A stretch of DNA of 64,000 nt from Ryuthela nishihirai. Taxonomy: Eukaryota; Arthropoda; Arachnida; Araneae; Heptathelidae. The notes below the pieces were generated by a model. The model saw only the letters and a list, made by a program, of their open reading frames with translations. It had not been told where the DNA came from and ran no database searches. Below are positions 10,257 through 21,632 of the stretch, in pieces (position 1 is the stretch's first letter; each line of letters opens with the position of its first letter). The translations under genes were made by a program, and so were the position numbers. The DNA lies in assembly GCA_038380435.1 (NCBI GenBank), contig JAWZYU010000004.1, positions 24,526,001 through 24,590,000 of the forward strand, written 5' to 3'.

Positions 10257-11676
10257 TTAATACTGTGTTGGACTGCCATTTGAGTCCAGCATACCCTGTA
10301 TACATCGTGGCATAGCGTCTACCAGTGTCTTAAAGTCCCCAGGAGGGATACGACACCATTCGTCCACAAGAAACGTAATCAATTCTTGCTTGTTCAATGG
10401 ATCTCGAAAGCGCTGCCTGAGAATTGTTCCAGAAGTTCTTTCAGATTTTCCAGCAGGTTGATATTTGGTGATTGTGGTAGCCATGGTATATGAAAATAGT
10501 TCAGTTTCATGCTCCTCAAACTACTGGATGACCACGTGTGCTCTGTGGATGGGAGCATTGTCATCCTGAAAGACAGTTCTCTCTTCATGAAAGAAATGAT
10601 GTACCACTAAATGAAAATGATCATTCAGGACCTTCAAATAGCGATTGGCATTAATCTTGTCTTCCAAAGGAACGAGTGCAGCCAAACCATGCCAGAGGAA
10701 GCATCCCACATCATTACAGAACCGCCAGAACCCTTAACAGTAGGAAACAAGCAATCAGCGTTGTAAGCCACACGTGCACTCGTCCATTTGTTGGAAACAA
10801 AGTGTAGGATGATTCGTCAGACCACATCTCATTCCTCCACTGCTCAAATGTCCTTTGCTTGTGCTCTTTGCACCACTGGACACGACGATGTACGTTGAGA
10901 GGTGTGATGGGGCTCGTGAAGTGCAACTCGATCGTGGACTCTCGCGTGATATCCAGCTCTATGGAGTTCTGGACGTTCTGTTTATGATGAAACTGATCTC
11001 TCGTGTTTTACTTTGAAATCCATGTGCAACTGATCAGTTGTAGCTGGCCGGTTTCACTTTGCATATCGCACTAACGCTCTATTCTGGAGTATGCTCTTTT
11101 TCGCACGTCGTTGCCTTTTGCAGATGATGTCTTCCCTTTAGATTTCCATGCAGACATGACCTTGGAAACACTTCCGCATGAAACGTTAACGAGTTCAGTA
11201 GTCCCTGTTCAGCTGTCTTAGTGACCGACGCTCCGTTGAGTTGGGTTGTTTTACCTCTGAGCGGCACTTTTTTGCACACCATGGGCTAAATGGCCAGGTC
11301 ACATGGACCCCGAAGGCTCAGAGAAGATTGAGGGAGGGGACTCACTGGAACAGCTATTGGGAGACAGATGGTAGCCTCCCGTCAAGGCCATCCAGCGTGT
11401 TCTTTAACGTGCACAGGGTATGGCTCTCCCGCACACGGGGCCACGGCTTAACGTTCCATCCGACGGACGGCGGCATTTTCAAGCCCATCGGTGTCCCCTA
11501 CTGACCGTGGGCAGGGCGGGGGAATATTTGCGGAGATAAATCTCAACGCTGACCCAGCTGGGACTCGAACCTGAGAACTACAGATTACGAGCCTGGCACG
11601 CTACCGACTGAGCCACCCCCGCCCCCTGACAAACGGGCCCTCCTTCGAAATCTCTATGGTCTTTTCTCGACGACAT
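10257..11676 (-). pseudogene. Tc1-like transposase, frameshifted and split by a SINE
   Basis: Read on the minus strand from ATG at 11676 (MSSRKDH). A helix-turn-helix portion (NGASVTKTAEQ, then KGNDVRK in a shifted frame) is followed by ELHRAGYHARV, then the DDE core. The first Asp lies in WSDESSYTLF (within 10714-10926), the second in VFQDDNAPIHRA (within 10521-10709), and the last acidic residue in LPQSPNINLLEN (within 10394-10588). The C-terminus ends GSPTQY at 10258. The spacing fits DD34E Tc1 enzymes of about 340 residues, which cut and paste at TA sites. At least three frameshifts separate these pieces, and SINE-B occupies 11241-11626 near the N-terminus, so it cannot make an enzyme. 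Confidence 0.85.
11241..11626 (-). mobile_element. SINE-B copy 2, inserted in the Tc1 pseudogene
   Basis: Near full length on the minus strand: tRNA-like head with GGCTCAGTCGGTAGCG and B box GGTTCGAGTCCCAGCTGGGT, central core with CACGTTAAAGAACACGCTGG, and 3' end AGAGGTAAAACAACCCAA. It interrupts the Tc1 reading frame between its first 17 codons and the helix-turn-helix, so it is younger than that transposon. A clean target-site duplication was not resolved. Confidence 0.85.
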
Positions 11677-11679
11677 GGT

Positions 11680-12750
11680 ACTGATAATTACACGCAATTA
11701 CGCTGGGTTCGCCTCTATAGAAATAACGCTAAGCATGCTGAGATGTCATTTGCATGTTTCATGCTTTCGTCAGTAGCACTTAGACGCCCGCTGTTTAACA
11801 TAAACCGAAGACTTTCCGCAAACCTTGGTGTTTCCATTTTTCTCTCCCTTAACTGTAGCTGTGGTGGTGTAATATAAAGTGATGCATTAAGCGAAAAGGA
11901 AAGATCGATAGCCGACATTTATAAAAATCGAAATGAAATATTTGAGCGGAGATGACGCGTCTCGAATTTCTTTTGTGATTCACTTTGTGATCACTTTTGA
12001 AAGGAATTTCTCTCCCAACTCTATCCCCGAAAGAAAAGCGAATTCTTGGATAGAAGGTTTTGGGAGATAGAGGTGGGGGCGAGAGTTGGAATTCCTGAAA
12101 GAGATTACTTCAGGGTTCGAGTTGAGAGTAAGAGTGACGATATTAAGATCTTCGATTTCATCAGTCAACAGGTTTATGTTTTTAATCATCATACAACTCG
12201 GAAATGAAACAGGAAATGCCAGCTTTTTTGGGAGCAGAACTTTTACAATAAACGAACGTGTCGCCGATACATTTTATTTTAGTGGTCATTTCCGAATCTG
12301 TAAGCTTCAAGTGTCTCATATCCTTTATGAAGTTGCCGTCGCTCAGTGGAAGAGACTATTTAATCCTCTATTGCAATGGGTACATTGAAGCTCACATTTG
12401 AGTTCAGCATCTCGCCTCTTGTGAAATGCATTCTCTTCATGGGCCTCAAGCGAAATTGAAGGAATAAAAGAAATAATAATAAAAACATTGACATGTAGTA
12501 AAACTATTTAAAATTTCAAGACATAATACTGTACCAATAAAATTTACAATATGAGCGTATAAGTGAAAGAATTCACTCTTTAAGGCATGCCTTTTGCCAT
12601 ACAGGTCTGACAACTGCTGATTAGTAAAATAAGTATCATTCGTCATAGAAATGCACTTGGGAGTAGGTTACACTTCACTGGTAAGAAAATTTGCAAAATA
12701 AGGCAACCATAGCTTCTCTGGGATTTGAACCCGGGTCCCTTTTTTTTTCC
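11680..12750. other. Unassigned DNA
   Basis: No gene recognised. Short open frames on both strands lack motifs. Confidence 0.35.
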
Positions 12751-13112
12751 TGGAGCGGGATTGGCTCAGTCGGTAATGTGTCAGACTCGTTACCTGTTCC
12801 AGATTCCATGATGTTTTCAGGTTTGAGTCCCACCTTGGCCTGCAATATTTTCTACGCTAAAGCACACTCTGTTGTCGGTGAGAAAGAGGGCGCTGATGGG
12901 GTTGGAGAAAGCGTCGTCCATCGAATCAGATGACGCTCTGTCCACGTGGAGAGGAGAGCCAGATCCTGTACGACAGTGTGGATGGGAAACCTGGACTTCC
13001 CTTTGTCTCCTGAGAACTGCCCAATGAATCCCCTTTCCTTACCCAGCTCTCAGTCCTTGGGGTCCTTGTGACCTGGCCATTTACCTCGTACTGCTTGAAG
13101 GTAAAACAACTG
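12751..13112 (+). mobile_element. SINE-B-related, strongly diverged
   Basis: The head reads ATTGGCTCAGTCGGTAATG, with a B-box-like CAGGTTTGAGTCCCACC placed further away than usual. The 3' end (GGGGTCCTTGTGACCTGGCC, then GGTAAAACAACTGA) matches SINE-B. The central part differs (AAAGAGGGCGCTGATGGGG). It is either a subfamily with a different core or an old copy. Confidence 0.6.
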
Positions 13113-13297
13113 AACAAAATCATTTCCCCTTTAACCAAATACATTGGCATTCTGTAGCTGGGATGGCAATATAGAAAGGAAAGTTTGTAAAATAATAATA
13201 CATGATATTTTAGAACAAATTCAGGGCACTTACAAAGTGGTAATTAAGAAAGTATGAAAAAAATCCACCAATATGCCTCCCGGATTTGAACTTGGTG

Positions 13298-13646
13298 TGC
13301 TATGCCTCTGATCGGCACTTTTTTGCATAGACATGGCCTAAATGGCGAAGTCACAAGGACTCCAAGGGCTCAGAAAAGTTTTGGGGGAGGGGAGACAGAT
13401 AATAGCCTCCCGTGAAGTCCATCCAGCGTATTCTTTAATGTACACAGGTATTGGCTCTCACACGGAGCCACGGCTTAACGCCCCATCCAACGGACGGCGG
13501 GCTTTCCAAGCCCATTGGTGTCTCCTACTGACTGTGAGCAGGGAGTTTTGCGGAAATAAATATCAACGCTGACTCATGTGGGGCTCGAACCTGTGAACTA
13601 CAGATTACGATCCGGGCGCGCTACCGACTGAGCCATCCCCTCCCCA
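13298..13646 (-). mobile_element. SINE-B copy 3
   Basis: Minus-strand copy with a recognisable head (GGCTCAGTCGGTAGCGCGCC), B box (GGTTCGAGCCCC), core (TACATTAAAGAATACGCTGG) and 3' end (GTGCCGATCAGAGGCATAGC). More diverged than the copies at 15959 and 19728. Confidence 0.8.
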
Positions 13647-13929
13647 TCGAACTCGGGATCTCTGGTTAAGCGGTTAGTTGAGCTAAGGCTGGGCAGTTCA
13701 TCCTTGCTTAAGGAAGGTTATGATAGCTGTGCTATGAAGCTTTTACCATGCGATTTTAAGTGTCGGGGGGTGGGAGGGCGGTCATGAGGTATTTGAACCG
13801 ACGAGAGCCAAGCTTTCATAACACGTATCAAATACGTCATGTACTTGGGTTATTCAGATGCTCGGCATCGAAGTTCTGGATGGAGACAACTCATCCACCG
13901 CAGACCGGAAACCAATTTGGTAGAAAGGA

Positions 13930-14886
13930 CGAAGGAATATGGATCGATGAAAATCTGAACTGGTCATTTCACGTAAAGCAGCTGAGAATCACTCTGTCGA
14001 GGAATATTGGTATGATTGGTAAAATACGTCATCTGGTTAACAAACAAATTTTTGACAAATTTATACTACTCTTTTATTTATTCTTATATAACATATGGAA
14101 TCTTAGTCTGGGGTAATACTTTTGACTATAATCTGAATGCTATATATCGTCTTCAGAAAAGAATTGTTAGATATATTGTTGGTAAAAGATATTATGATCC
14201 CGTGGCACATTTATTTTCTGAGGTTAAAATTCTTAATGTCTATAATAATTGCAAACTGATATCAGGAAACTTTGTGTATTCGATTACAATGAGATTGATT
14301 AAATTGGATAGATTTAAAGACTATTTTCAGAGTCTTTCGAATTTTCATAATTATGGAACACGTCATAGGGAGGATCTGAGTATGCCTATGTGTCGATTGT
14401 CAATTGGGTAGAGATCTATCAAATACAATGCAGTAAAAATTTGGTCTGAATTTCCTGATGATGTTAAAAATTGAAAATCTTTAAAATCAAATGTAGAACG
14501 TTTCTTCTTACAAAGCAATGAAACCTTCTTCTATGTATCAGTGTAATATGTCTCATAACCATTTGACCTTTTATACTATTGAATTATTGTACTATTTGAA
14601 TTATTGTATACTTTACTGTTGTCATAATTGAACTAAAGGAAATAGGGAGCATTAACTAAAAATAAGCGTCAGCTTACTATGCTCTCCTTTTTTGTTTCGC
14701 CTTTCCTATTAATCACTAATATTTAATATGATTGTTATTTACCTTTTCTGATGCAATTGATATTTCTCAGCTATTTCACTTCTCAATTTTTCTCATGTAT
14801 ATATTAATTGTTATTAGATAATTATGCTATGTAAATGTATATTGTATTGACTGGGGGAATAAAATAAAGATTATTATTATTATTAA
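13930..14886 (+). pseudogene. LINE 3' end: non-LTR reverse transcriptase C-terminus
   Basis: A first frame carries GIWIDENLNWSFHVKQLR and IGKIRHLVN; a shifted frame from about 14016 carries SYITYGILVWGN, YRLQKRIVRYIVG and NYGTRHREDL; later KYNAVKIWSEFPDDVKN follows. These are the post-catalytic (thumb and C-terminal) motifs of jockey/CR1-like LINE ORF2 proteins. The polymerase YADD core and endonuclease are absent, as expected after 5' truncation. The element ends GGGGGAATAAAATAAAG plus (ATT)n at about 14868-14886, a microsatellite tail typical of several LINE clades. One frameshift and one stop make it non-coding. Confidence 0.75.
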
Positions 14887-14889
14887 ATC

Positions 14890-15945
14890 TCATTACAGTT
14901 ATTTAGACAGAAATGAAAAAATATTTTCCCACTTGACTAATTACTGCAAATGATTATCAGCGGAGTGAGATTCATCGCTTTCTGCTTACAAAGTAGCTTT
15001 ACAACCTCAAACTTATATGACTACATTATTTGTAAGACGGAAGGGAAATAAATGGCATGCCAGTGAAGAGAAATACATTTTTTTTGCCTTTATATATAAT
15101 GGTATCTTGGTTTGAAGAAACAAAATGCAGCCCAAGATCTTTCTGTACAATCCATTACCACAATCCATCAAGGAAAGAATCCAGGATTGTCGCCTGAATA
15201 ACTTCTCGAGATAGCGAAAACAACTTCTGATATACTCCAGAGAATGTGGAAGGAAATTGAATGACGTTGGGATGTCAACCACGTCACTTCCGGTGCCCAC
15301 ATGGGACATTTGTAAATTTGATGAATTTCTCCTCATTATCATGCCACTTGTTTCCTTTTCGTGTGACGAATAAAGTCTTTATGAATGCTAGAAATTGTAA
15401 ATCTACTTTCCAATTACCCTCTACTTCTTAGAGTACGTCATATGGTAAGAAAATGTGTCCAACGTTTAATCTCCCCCCCCCCCCATATAATATCTCTGTA
15501 GATCGATTTCTGAATACAATTAGAGCGATTTTTTCTGTCTTAGCATTGACTTACCTCCGTTTTGAATGCTGACACATTTTATGGCCAATACAAAAAAGGA
15601 GATTTTTCGTCTTCTGATGATTTCTTCTTCATCAGTTAATCCAAAGTTCACCTCTACCTGTAGGATGTCCATATTTCTATTGCTAAAAAATCGAGACACT
15701 TCAATAAATGTTTCGTTTGCGTAAATCTGAAACCGGGAGAGTTTAATTACGGTTCCGATTTCATTTTTCTGAAAGTGGCACACTTCTTCTCGGAAGTGTA
15801 ATCCCTACAGATAACTGAATTTAGCAATAGGCATGACCCAATGCATGATGGATAATTACCAATACGGATGAGGAGCAATAATTCGCCCACTCTAAGCTCG
15901 TCCAGTGCAGATTGCATAGATTGACGGTAAGGCCTATATAGATCT
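14890..15945. other. Unassigned DNA
   Basis: No supported gene. There is a C run at 15474-15484. Confidence 0.35.
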
Positions 15946-15958
15946 CACAGAAGTGTGA

Positions 15959-16342
15959 GGGGCGGGATGGCTCAGTCGGTAGCGCGCCAGGCTCGTAATC
16001 TGTAGTTCCCAGGTTCGAGGCCCAGCTTGGTCAGCGTTGAGATTTATCTCCGCAAAATTCCCCGCCCTGCCCACGGTCAGTAGGGGACACCGATGGGCTT
16101 GAAAAGGCTGCCGGCCATCGGATGGGACGTTAAGCCGTGGCTCCGTGTGCGGGAGAGCCATACCTTGTGCACGTTAAAGAACACGCTGGATGGCCTTGAC
16201 GGGAGACTACCATCTGTCTCCCAACAGCTGTTCCAGTGGGTCCCCTCCTCCAACCTTCTCTGAGCCTTCGGGGTCCATGTGGCTTGGCCATTTAGCCCAT
16301 GGTGTGCAAAAAAGTACCGCTCAGAGGTAAAACAACCCAACC
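15959..16342 (+). mobile_element. SINE-B copy 4, full length with target-site duplication
   Basis: The best reference copy. The tRNA-like head has TGGCTCAGTCGGTAGCGC, an anticodon loop like CTCGTAATC and B box AGGTTCGAGGCCC. The long body has CGTTAAGCCGTGGCTCCGTG and GTGCACGTTAAAGAACACGC. The 3' end is GAGGTAAAACAACCCAACC. An 11-bp perfect duplication CAGAAGTGTGA lies at 15948-15958 and 16343-16353. The 384-bp length and absence of poly-A suggest mobilisation by a LINE that recognises the 3' sequence. Confidence 0.9.
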
Positions 16343-16353
16343 CAGAAGTGTGA

Positions 16354-16798
16354 CTTTTATTTTTGCTGGGAGCGTGTTATAGAGGTGTGACTTTTCACGT
16401 GGCACTGCTAAATCAGATCCAATACGATGCTTGCCGTGAAGTTAATACTTCGCCGACAACACTCAACTACGTCGCCAGCGTTCACGTCGGTGCTCAGTGC
16501 AAACTGCGTTATTTTTTTAAAAAAGTTCACTGAAGTTATAAAAAGGTGTACGCATATTGGCCAAGTTATTCCAAAAACTCGTTAATTAAATCTACATGAA
16601 TCGAGAGCCGACCGCATATCGTCATAAAAACCGGAACATTTGGATGTCTCGAAAAATTTCAGGATACCAGGACAGTTCTCTAAAAACCGGGACATTGGAC
16701 ATCCTACCTAGCTGGATGATTATTCCGTTGGAGAGGCAACACTTCAGACAAAACTGTTTTCATATTGAAGAATTCTGTCCGCAACGAAATTGACTCTG
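16354..16798. other. Unassigned DNA with a small imperfect repeat
   Basis: AAAACCGGAACATTTGGA and AAAACCGGGACATTGGACA lie about 60 bp apart near 16628 and 16683. No gene recognised. Confidence 0.35.
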
Positions 16799-16812
16799 CT
16801 TGTTGGCAATTG

Positions 16813-17289
16813 GGGGGGGGGGGGGCTCAGTCGATAGCACGATAGGCTCGTAATCTGTAGTTCCCAGGTTCGAGTCCCAGCTGGGTCAGCATTGATATTT
16901 ATCTTCCCAAAATTCCCTGCCCTACCCACGGTCAGTAGGGGACACCAATGGGCCCCCTATTGACCGTGGGCTACACACCAATGGCTTGGAAACACCAATG
17001 GGCTTGGAAACACAGCCTTGGAAACAAGCCTACACACCAATGGGCTTGGAAAGGCCGCCGTCCGTCGGATTGGATGTTAAGCCGTGGCTCCGTGTGCGGG
17101 ACCTGTGCACGTTAAAGAACACGCTGGATGGCCTTGACGGGAGCCTACCATCTATCTTCCAACAGCTGTTCCAATGGGTCCCCTCCCCCAAACTCTGAGT
17201 TCTCTCTCTGAGCCTTTGGGGTCCATGTGACCTGGTCATTTAGCCCATGGTGTGCAAAAAGTGCCACTCAGAGGTAAAACAACTCAACT
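16813..17289 (+). mobile_element. SINE-B copy 5, internally rearranged, with 13-bp target-site duplication
   Basis: A poly-G run at the 5' edge is followed by GGCTCAGTCGATAGCACGAT and B box GGTTCGAGTCCCAGCTGGGT. The stretch at 16935-17060 holds several partial copies of ACACCAATGGGCTTGGAAA, so the usual single module is expanded. The core and 3' end are normal. TTGTTGGCAATTG flanks both sides (16800-16812 and 17290-17302). Confidence 0.88.
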
Positions 17290-17302
17290 TTGTTGGCAAT
17301 TG

Positions 17303-18118
17303 AGAAAAGTTTTGCTTTCTATTTTGAAAATCTCATATCAGAGTGCTTCGCTATTTCACAATATGTTGTCGTATATTAAAAGAAGGATTAACAACGATAA
17401 AGATTCTTTCTTTTGCATCATTTCGTCTGATGTGTCTTTTATTATTAATTTTGATTTTTGCTACAAAATATATCAAAGTGAAATGTTTTGTCATATTTTG
17501 TCGCATGGCCTTTTCCTTCACCTCTTCAGCTCCTCTGAGATGGTAATCGGAACAGAATTCCTTTAGAGCTGAATTATTTTAAGAAACATTCAATATTTCC
17601 CATTGCATTTGTACAAGGAGAAAACTGATGCGCCTTGATCAGAAATACTTCTTTCTTTTGTGTTCGAGGGAAAACATTTAAATTGAATGACGTCACTCAA
17701 TAATGAATCACATTCGAAGGCAACAGGACTTCGACTTCATTGAAAAGTAAAATTAAGTCAATTAGTGTTTATAAATATCGGTGAAAAAAAAATAGAAAAG
17801 AGGTATCTTTGATGACTAGCTAAGAATATATTTTGCATTTAAAGAATTTAAGTTTGAATGAAAAGCGAACTTTTGTTATTAATGGCACTGGGGGACTTTG
17901 TTGATATTGATTATGAAGACGTTGATTGTTTTTCAAGAATTAAAAAACTGGAAAAAAATAAAAACTCTAAAGTAGAATATTACATTCAATAACATTTCCT
18001 ATTCTTTGTAGGCAATATCATGTTCGATTGGAGCTCTACTGGCATCTGTTCTCTGGCAATATTTTTCAGTTTTTCACTTTCTTTTATTCTGCTCCGAATG
18101 AAAGAAAAAATATTTTGG
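17303..18118. other. Unassigned AT-rich DNA
   Basis: Two overlapping open frames of 67-104 codons have no recognisable motif. No repeats recognised. Confidence 0.35.
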
Positions 18119-18122
18119 GGTT

Positions 18123-18490
18123 GGGTTGGGTTGTTTTACTTCTGAGCGGCACTTTTTTGCACACCATGGGCTAAATGGCCAAGCCACATGGACCCCGAAG
18201 GCTCAGAGAAGGTTGGGGGAGGGGACCCACTGTAACAGCTGTTGGGAGACAGATGGTAGTCTCCCGTCAAGGCCATCCAGTGTGTTCTTTAACGTGCACA
18301 GGGTATGGCTCTCCCGCACACGGGGCCACGGCTTAACGTCCCATCCGACGGACGGCGGCCTTTCCAAGCCCATCGGTGTCCCCTACTGACCGTGGGCAGG
18401 GCGGGGAATTTTGCGGAGATAAATCTCAACGCTGACCCAGCTGGGACTCGAACCTGGGAACTACAGATTACTACCGACTAAGCCCCCCCC
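18123..18490 (-). mobile_element. SINE-B copy 6
   Basis: Minus-strand copy, near identical to the one at 18579 through body and 3' end. The head is damaged: the A-box segment is replaced by a C run and (AC)n at 18483-18502. Confidence 0.85.
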
Positions 18491-18578
18491 CCACACACAC
18501 ACCTTCGACAGCATCAATTAATTATTAATTAGAAGAAAGGTTATTAATTAGAAGAAAAGACCCCCGAGGACAAGGAGA

Positions 18579-18873
18579 GGGTTGGGTTGTTTTACCTCTG
18601 AGCTGCACTTTTTTGCACACCATGGGCTAAATGGCCAGGTCACATGGACCCCGAAGGCTCAGAGAAGGTTGGGGGAGGGGACCCACTGTAACAGCTGTTG
18701 GGAGACAGATGGTAGTCTCCCGTCAAGGCCATCCAGCGTGTTCTTTAACGTGCACGGGGTATGGCTCTCCCGCACACGGGGCCACGGCTTAACGTCCCAT
18801 CCGACGGACGGCGGCCTTTCCAAGCCCATCGGTGTCCCCTACTGACCGTGGGCAGGGCGAGGAATTTTGCGGA
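18579..18873 (-). mobile_element. SINE-B copy 7, 5' truncated
   Basis: Minus-strand copy carrying the 3' end and core but stopping at GGAATTTTGCGGA, so it lacks the B box and tRNA-like head. It sits about 90 bp from copy 6, has the same orientation and closely matches it. Confidence 0.85.
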
Positions 18874-18874
18874 A

Positions 18875-19712
18875 ATGTTTTGGGGAGATCATCTGTTCCG
18901 GTAGAGTATCTGACCGTAATCGACAGAGTTCTGGTAAAGAGCGGCATGCAGATTTTCTGAATCGTTTAAATGACAGTGAACAAAATATTTTCTTCATTGT
19001 GCATACAGTTTTTTCAATTATCTTCAACCATACTGATATTTACGTAGCTTCTAACGGAAGAGTATGTAGCTAGTCTCCTCTACCTTGAAATCAGTAAACA
19101 CTTCCTTAACGAATCGAGCATTGTAAATTGAATGGGACTTCTCACTTCTTCGTGCATAGAGACGTGAATCCTAAAGAATTTTTAAAGCAACCATGAAGGA
19201 AAGCTACACGATTACACTTTATTTTAAAAGTGGCTAAAATTGCAAAACTTTTATATCGTAGTGACCTCACTCGTACATATGATATCAAATTCACAGGAAA
19301 CATTGTTATGAACCTGTTGATGACAGGGTTAGCTGCTCACAGGAACTCACGGTTCGTCTCCATTCCCTGCTCAAAGTAGTTTTTTTCCCTAAATTCGGTA
19401 TCGCTGTTTGAGAGTAATTTCGTGACCTTTCAATTAAATCCAGAAATTTATTAAATAAACTTAATAACTTTTGAAAATTGTTTTCGTTTTAGTTCTTTCT
19501 GGGTTTACTCTTTTCTTTTACAATTTTTTACCAGGGCCGTCGCCCAGGGTTCCCCGCTTTAACAGTATAGCTTCCGTCAGTCGAATCTTTAAGGATCTAC
19601 ATCAGTGAATACATGTGGAAGTTTATTTTGTTAATTCTGCATGTATGTTCTCTGTACCAATACACATAAGTAAGTATAGTGTGTAGATATATATATATAA
19701 AATTTGTCTGAG
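18875..19712. other. Unassigned DNA
   Basis: No gene or repeat family recognised. There is a short (AT)n at 19688-19699. Confidence 0.35.
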
Positions 19713-19727
19713 ATTCCGCTCATTGCT

Positions 19728-20112
19728 GGGGCGGGGGTGGCTCAGTCGGTAGCGCGTCAGGCTCGTAATCTGTAGTTCCCAGGTTCGAGGCCCAGCTGGG
19801 TCAGCGTTGAGATTTATCTCCGCAAAATTCCCCGCCCTGCCCACGGTCAGTAGGGGACACCGATGGGCTTGAAAAGGCCGCCGTCCATCGGATGGGACGT
19901 TAAGCCGTGGCCCCGTGTGCGGGAGAGCCATACCCTGTGCACGTTAAAGAACACGCTGGATGGCCTTGACGGGAGGCTACCATCTGTCTCCCAACAGTCT
20001 GTTCCAGTGGGTCCCCTCCCCCAACCTTCTCTGAGCCTTCGGGGTCCATGTGACCTGGCCATTTAGCCCATGGTGTGCAAAAAAGTGCCGCTCAGAAGTA
20101 AAACAACCCAAC
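19728..20112 (+). mobile_element. SINE-B copy 8, full length with target-site duplication
   Basis: Very similar to the copy at 15959-16342 throughout. The 12-bp duplication CCGCTCATTGCT is at 19716-19727 and 20113-20124. The high similarity between these two copies suggests comparatively recent activity of the family. Confidence 0.9.
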
Positions 20113-20404
20113 CCGCTCATTGCTTGCTAGGGTCCCGCAAAACACTCCTCAGTCCCTGTTTGTAACGTTTCAAGATACATTGATGCAACTATTTTCTTGA
20201 GTTCAACTCAAAATTAAATGATAATGAATAAAAGTTTATAGAACTCGAAATGGTTCTCAGCAAATACGTGCAACTAACGTGTCATATGGAAACGTAATGC
20301 TGCATGAATGAGTAAGAGCAAGTGCGATTATGAAAATATCGTGTGATTGCATGACCCCTGCATAGGGGAGCATGAGCTCCCCTGGTGGAGGTGCTGAAAT
20401 TAGA

Positions 20405-20520
20405 GGATAAAAAAAAATTACCCCTTAAGCAGCTGCTTGCCACAAAGGTCTGACATGAGCCGATCGATACAATTCGCCATAAAGAAGACCTGTGAGGATG
20501 GCGAAACCTCAGCAGAAAGA
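20405..20520 (-). mobile_element. SINE-A copy 3, lacking the head
   Basis: Reverse-complement match to the SINE-A body: AAGCAGCTGCTTGCCACA, AGGTCTGACATGAGCC and CCTCAGCAGAAAGAAAAC. Diverged in the middle. Confidence 0.7.
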
Positions 20521-20559
20521 AAACAGAAAAAAGGAAACATCCATGCGCTTATACGGAGC

Positions 20560-20620
20560 TTGGATCCTTTGATTTGTAGCAAATTTTAATAAGTCGTATG
20601 ATCATTAGCGACAAAATCCT
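20560..20620 (+). repeat. Copy of a ~100-bp dispersed unit (5' part only)
   Basis: GGATCCTTTGATTTGTAGCA followed by AATAAGTCGTATGATCATTA matches 39236-39290 and 25210-25250, then diverges after about 60 bp. Its nature is unknown. Confidence 0.6.
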
Positions 20621-21079
20621 ACTTATCGCTTCTCCACCGCAGACAATAGTCAATTAACAGATGAAGGAAACCTTCTTTTTGTGTTTTCTATGTACTAATG
20701 AAGTACTTTTTTTATGTCGCCTTTACGGCATCGGGATATCAAATTGCTAACCAAGGTAACGCCAGGCTGACTAGAACAGAAATGAGTTTGCCTTCTCATA
20801 TCGTTGACAAGATCTTTTGCTAATAAAACCGAAACTTCCACAACTGAGCTCATATCTTCACTCTTAAGGAAATCATCGCCACGTCATGAGAACCTTTTGG
20901 CTACGGTCATCATCATCATCATACAGGAAGATGAAATCAAGGCTGAGGACAACTCTTACTCATATCGACTCAGAAGAATATGAAATGCTCGCTTTTAACA
21001 GAACATGAAATAAAAATTTCGTTAAACGTCGTAAGAACGAAATTTTTATTTTACCTCTTTAGCACCCTCAATGGAAATT
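20621..21079. other. Unassigned DNA
   Basis: No gene recognised. A short (ATC)n run sits at about 20908-20920. Confidence 0.35.
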
Positions 21080-21335
21080 GGAATTACTTGATTATCAGGA
21101 AAATGAAAATAGTAATATTTCATTAATACCGATAAAATACAAAACGAAGTTTTCATTTGCGTCTTAAAACAAAAAGTTCCGTTTCTTCCCCCGGGGGAGG
21201 GGTTAAGGGAGAAAAATCATTGTAGCCAATCGCCTTTACCCTCTACCACCAAAAGTTCAAATTTCTACCACAAATAGATCGTTCGGCGTTAAAGCTTTTG
21301 AGAGATTTGGAAATGTGAATCGTAATATTTCATCA
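21080..21335. repeat. Copy of the ~265-bp repeat seen at 6990-7545
   Basis: Shares the ordered landmarks ATAGTAATATTTCATTAAT, a C/G-rich junction (CCCCCGGGGGAGGGG), TTCAAATTTCTACCACAAATA and AATCGTAATATTTCATC with 7100-7545. Alignment was by eye and is diverged. Confidence 0.4.
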
Positions 21336-21632
21336 AGATTTATATAATTATCTCTAAAAACAGTTGAATGTCTACGAATAGACAGAAAATGAAGTGGAAC
21401 TGGAAAGTGGATTTTGAATTGGAACATTTTTTTTCTGAATAGAAATGTTCCAATTCAAAATTTATCTTTGCTGTTCAAAATTGTCCTCTCTTGTATTCTT
21501 CGAACTGAATCTTTTTTGTATAATTTGTTGGTTCATATTCGTTAAAGTTATTTTTTATGAGTCAGTCAGAGAACTGTATAACCCCATAAGTATTGAGGCG
21601 TCAGTTTTGATAATCTGTATTGTTTGTAGCAT

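Noticed and set aside
18126..18845. Recurring ~87-codon frames starting MGCFTSERHFFAHHG (11241, 16077, 18126, 18582) and related frames
   Set aside because: They are translations of SINE-B on the antisense strand. Recurrence reflects SINE copy number, not a protein family.
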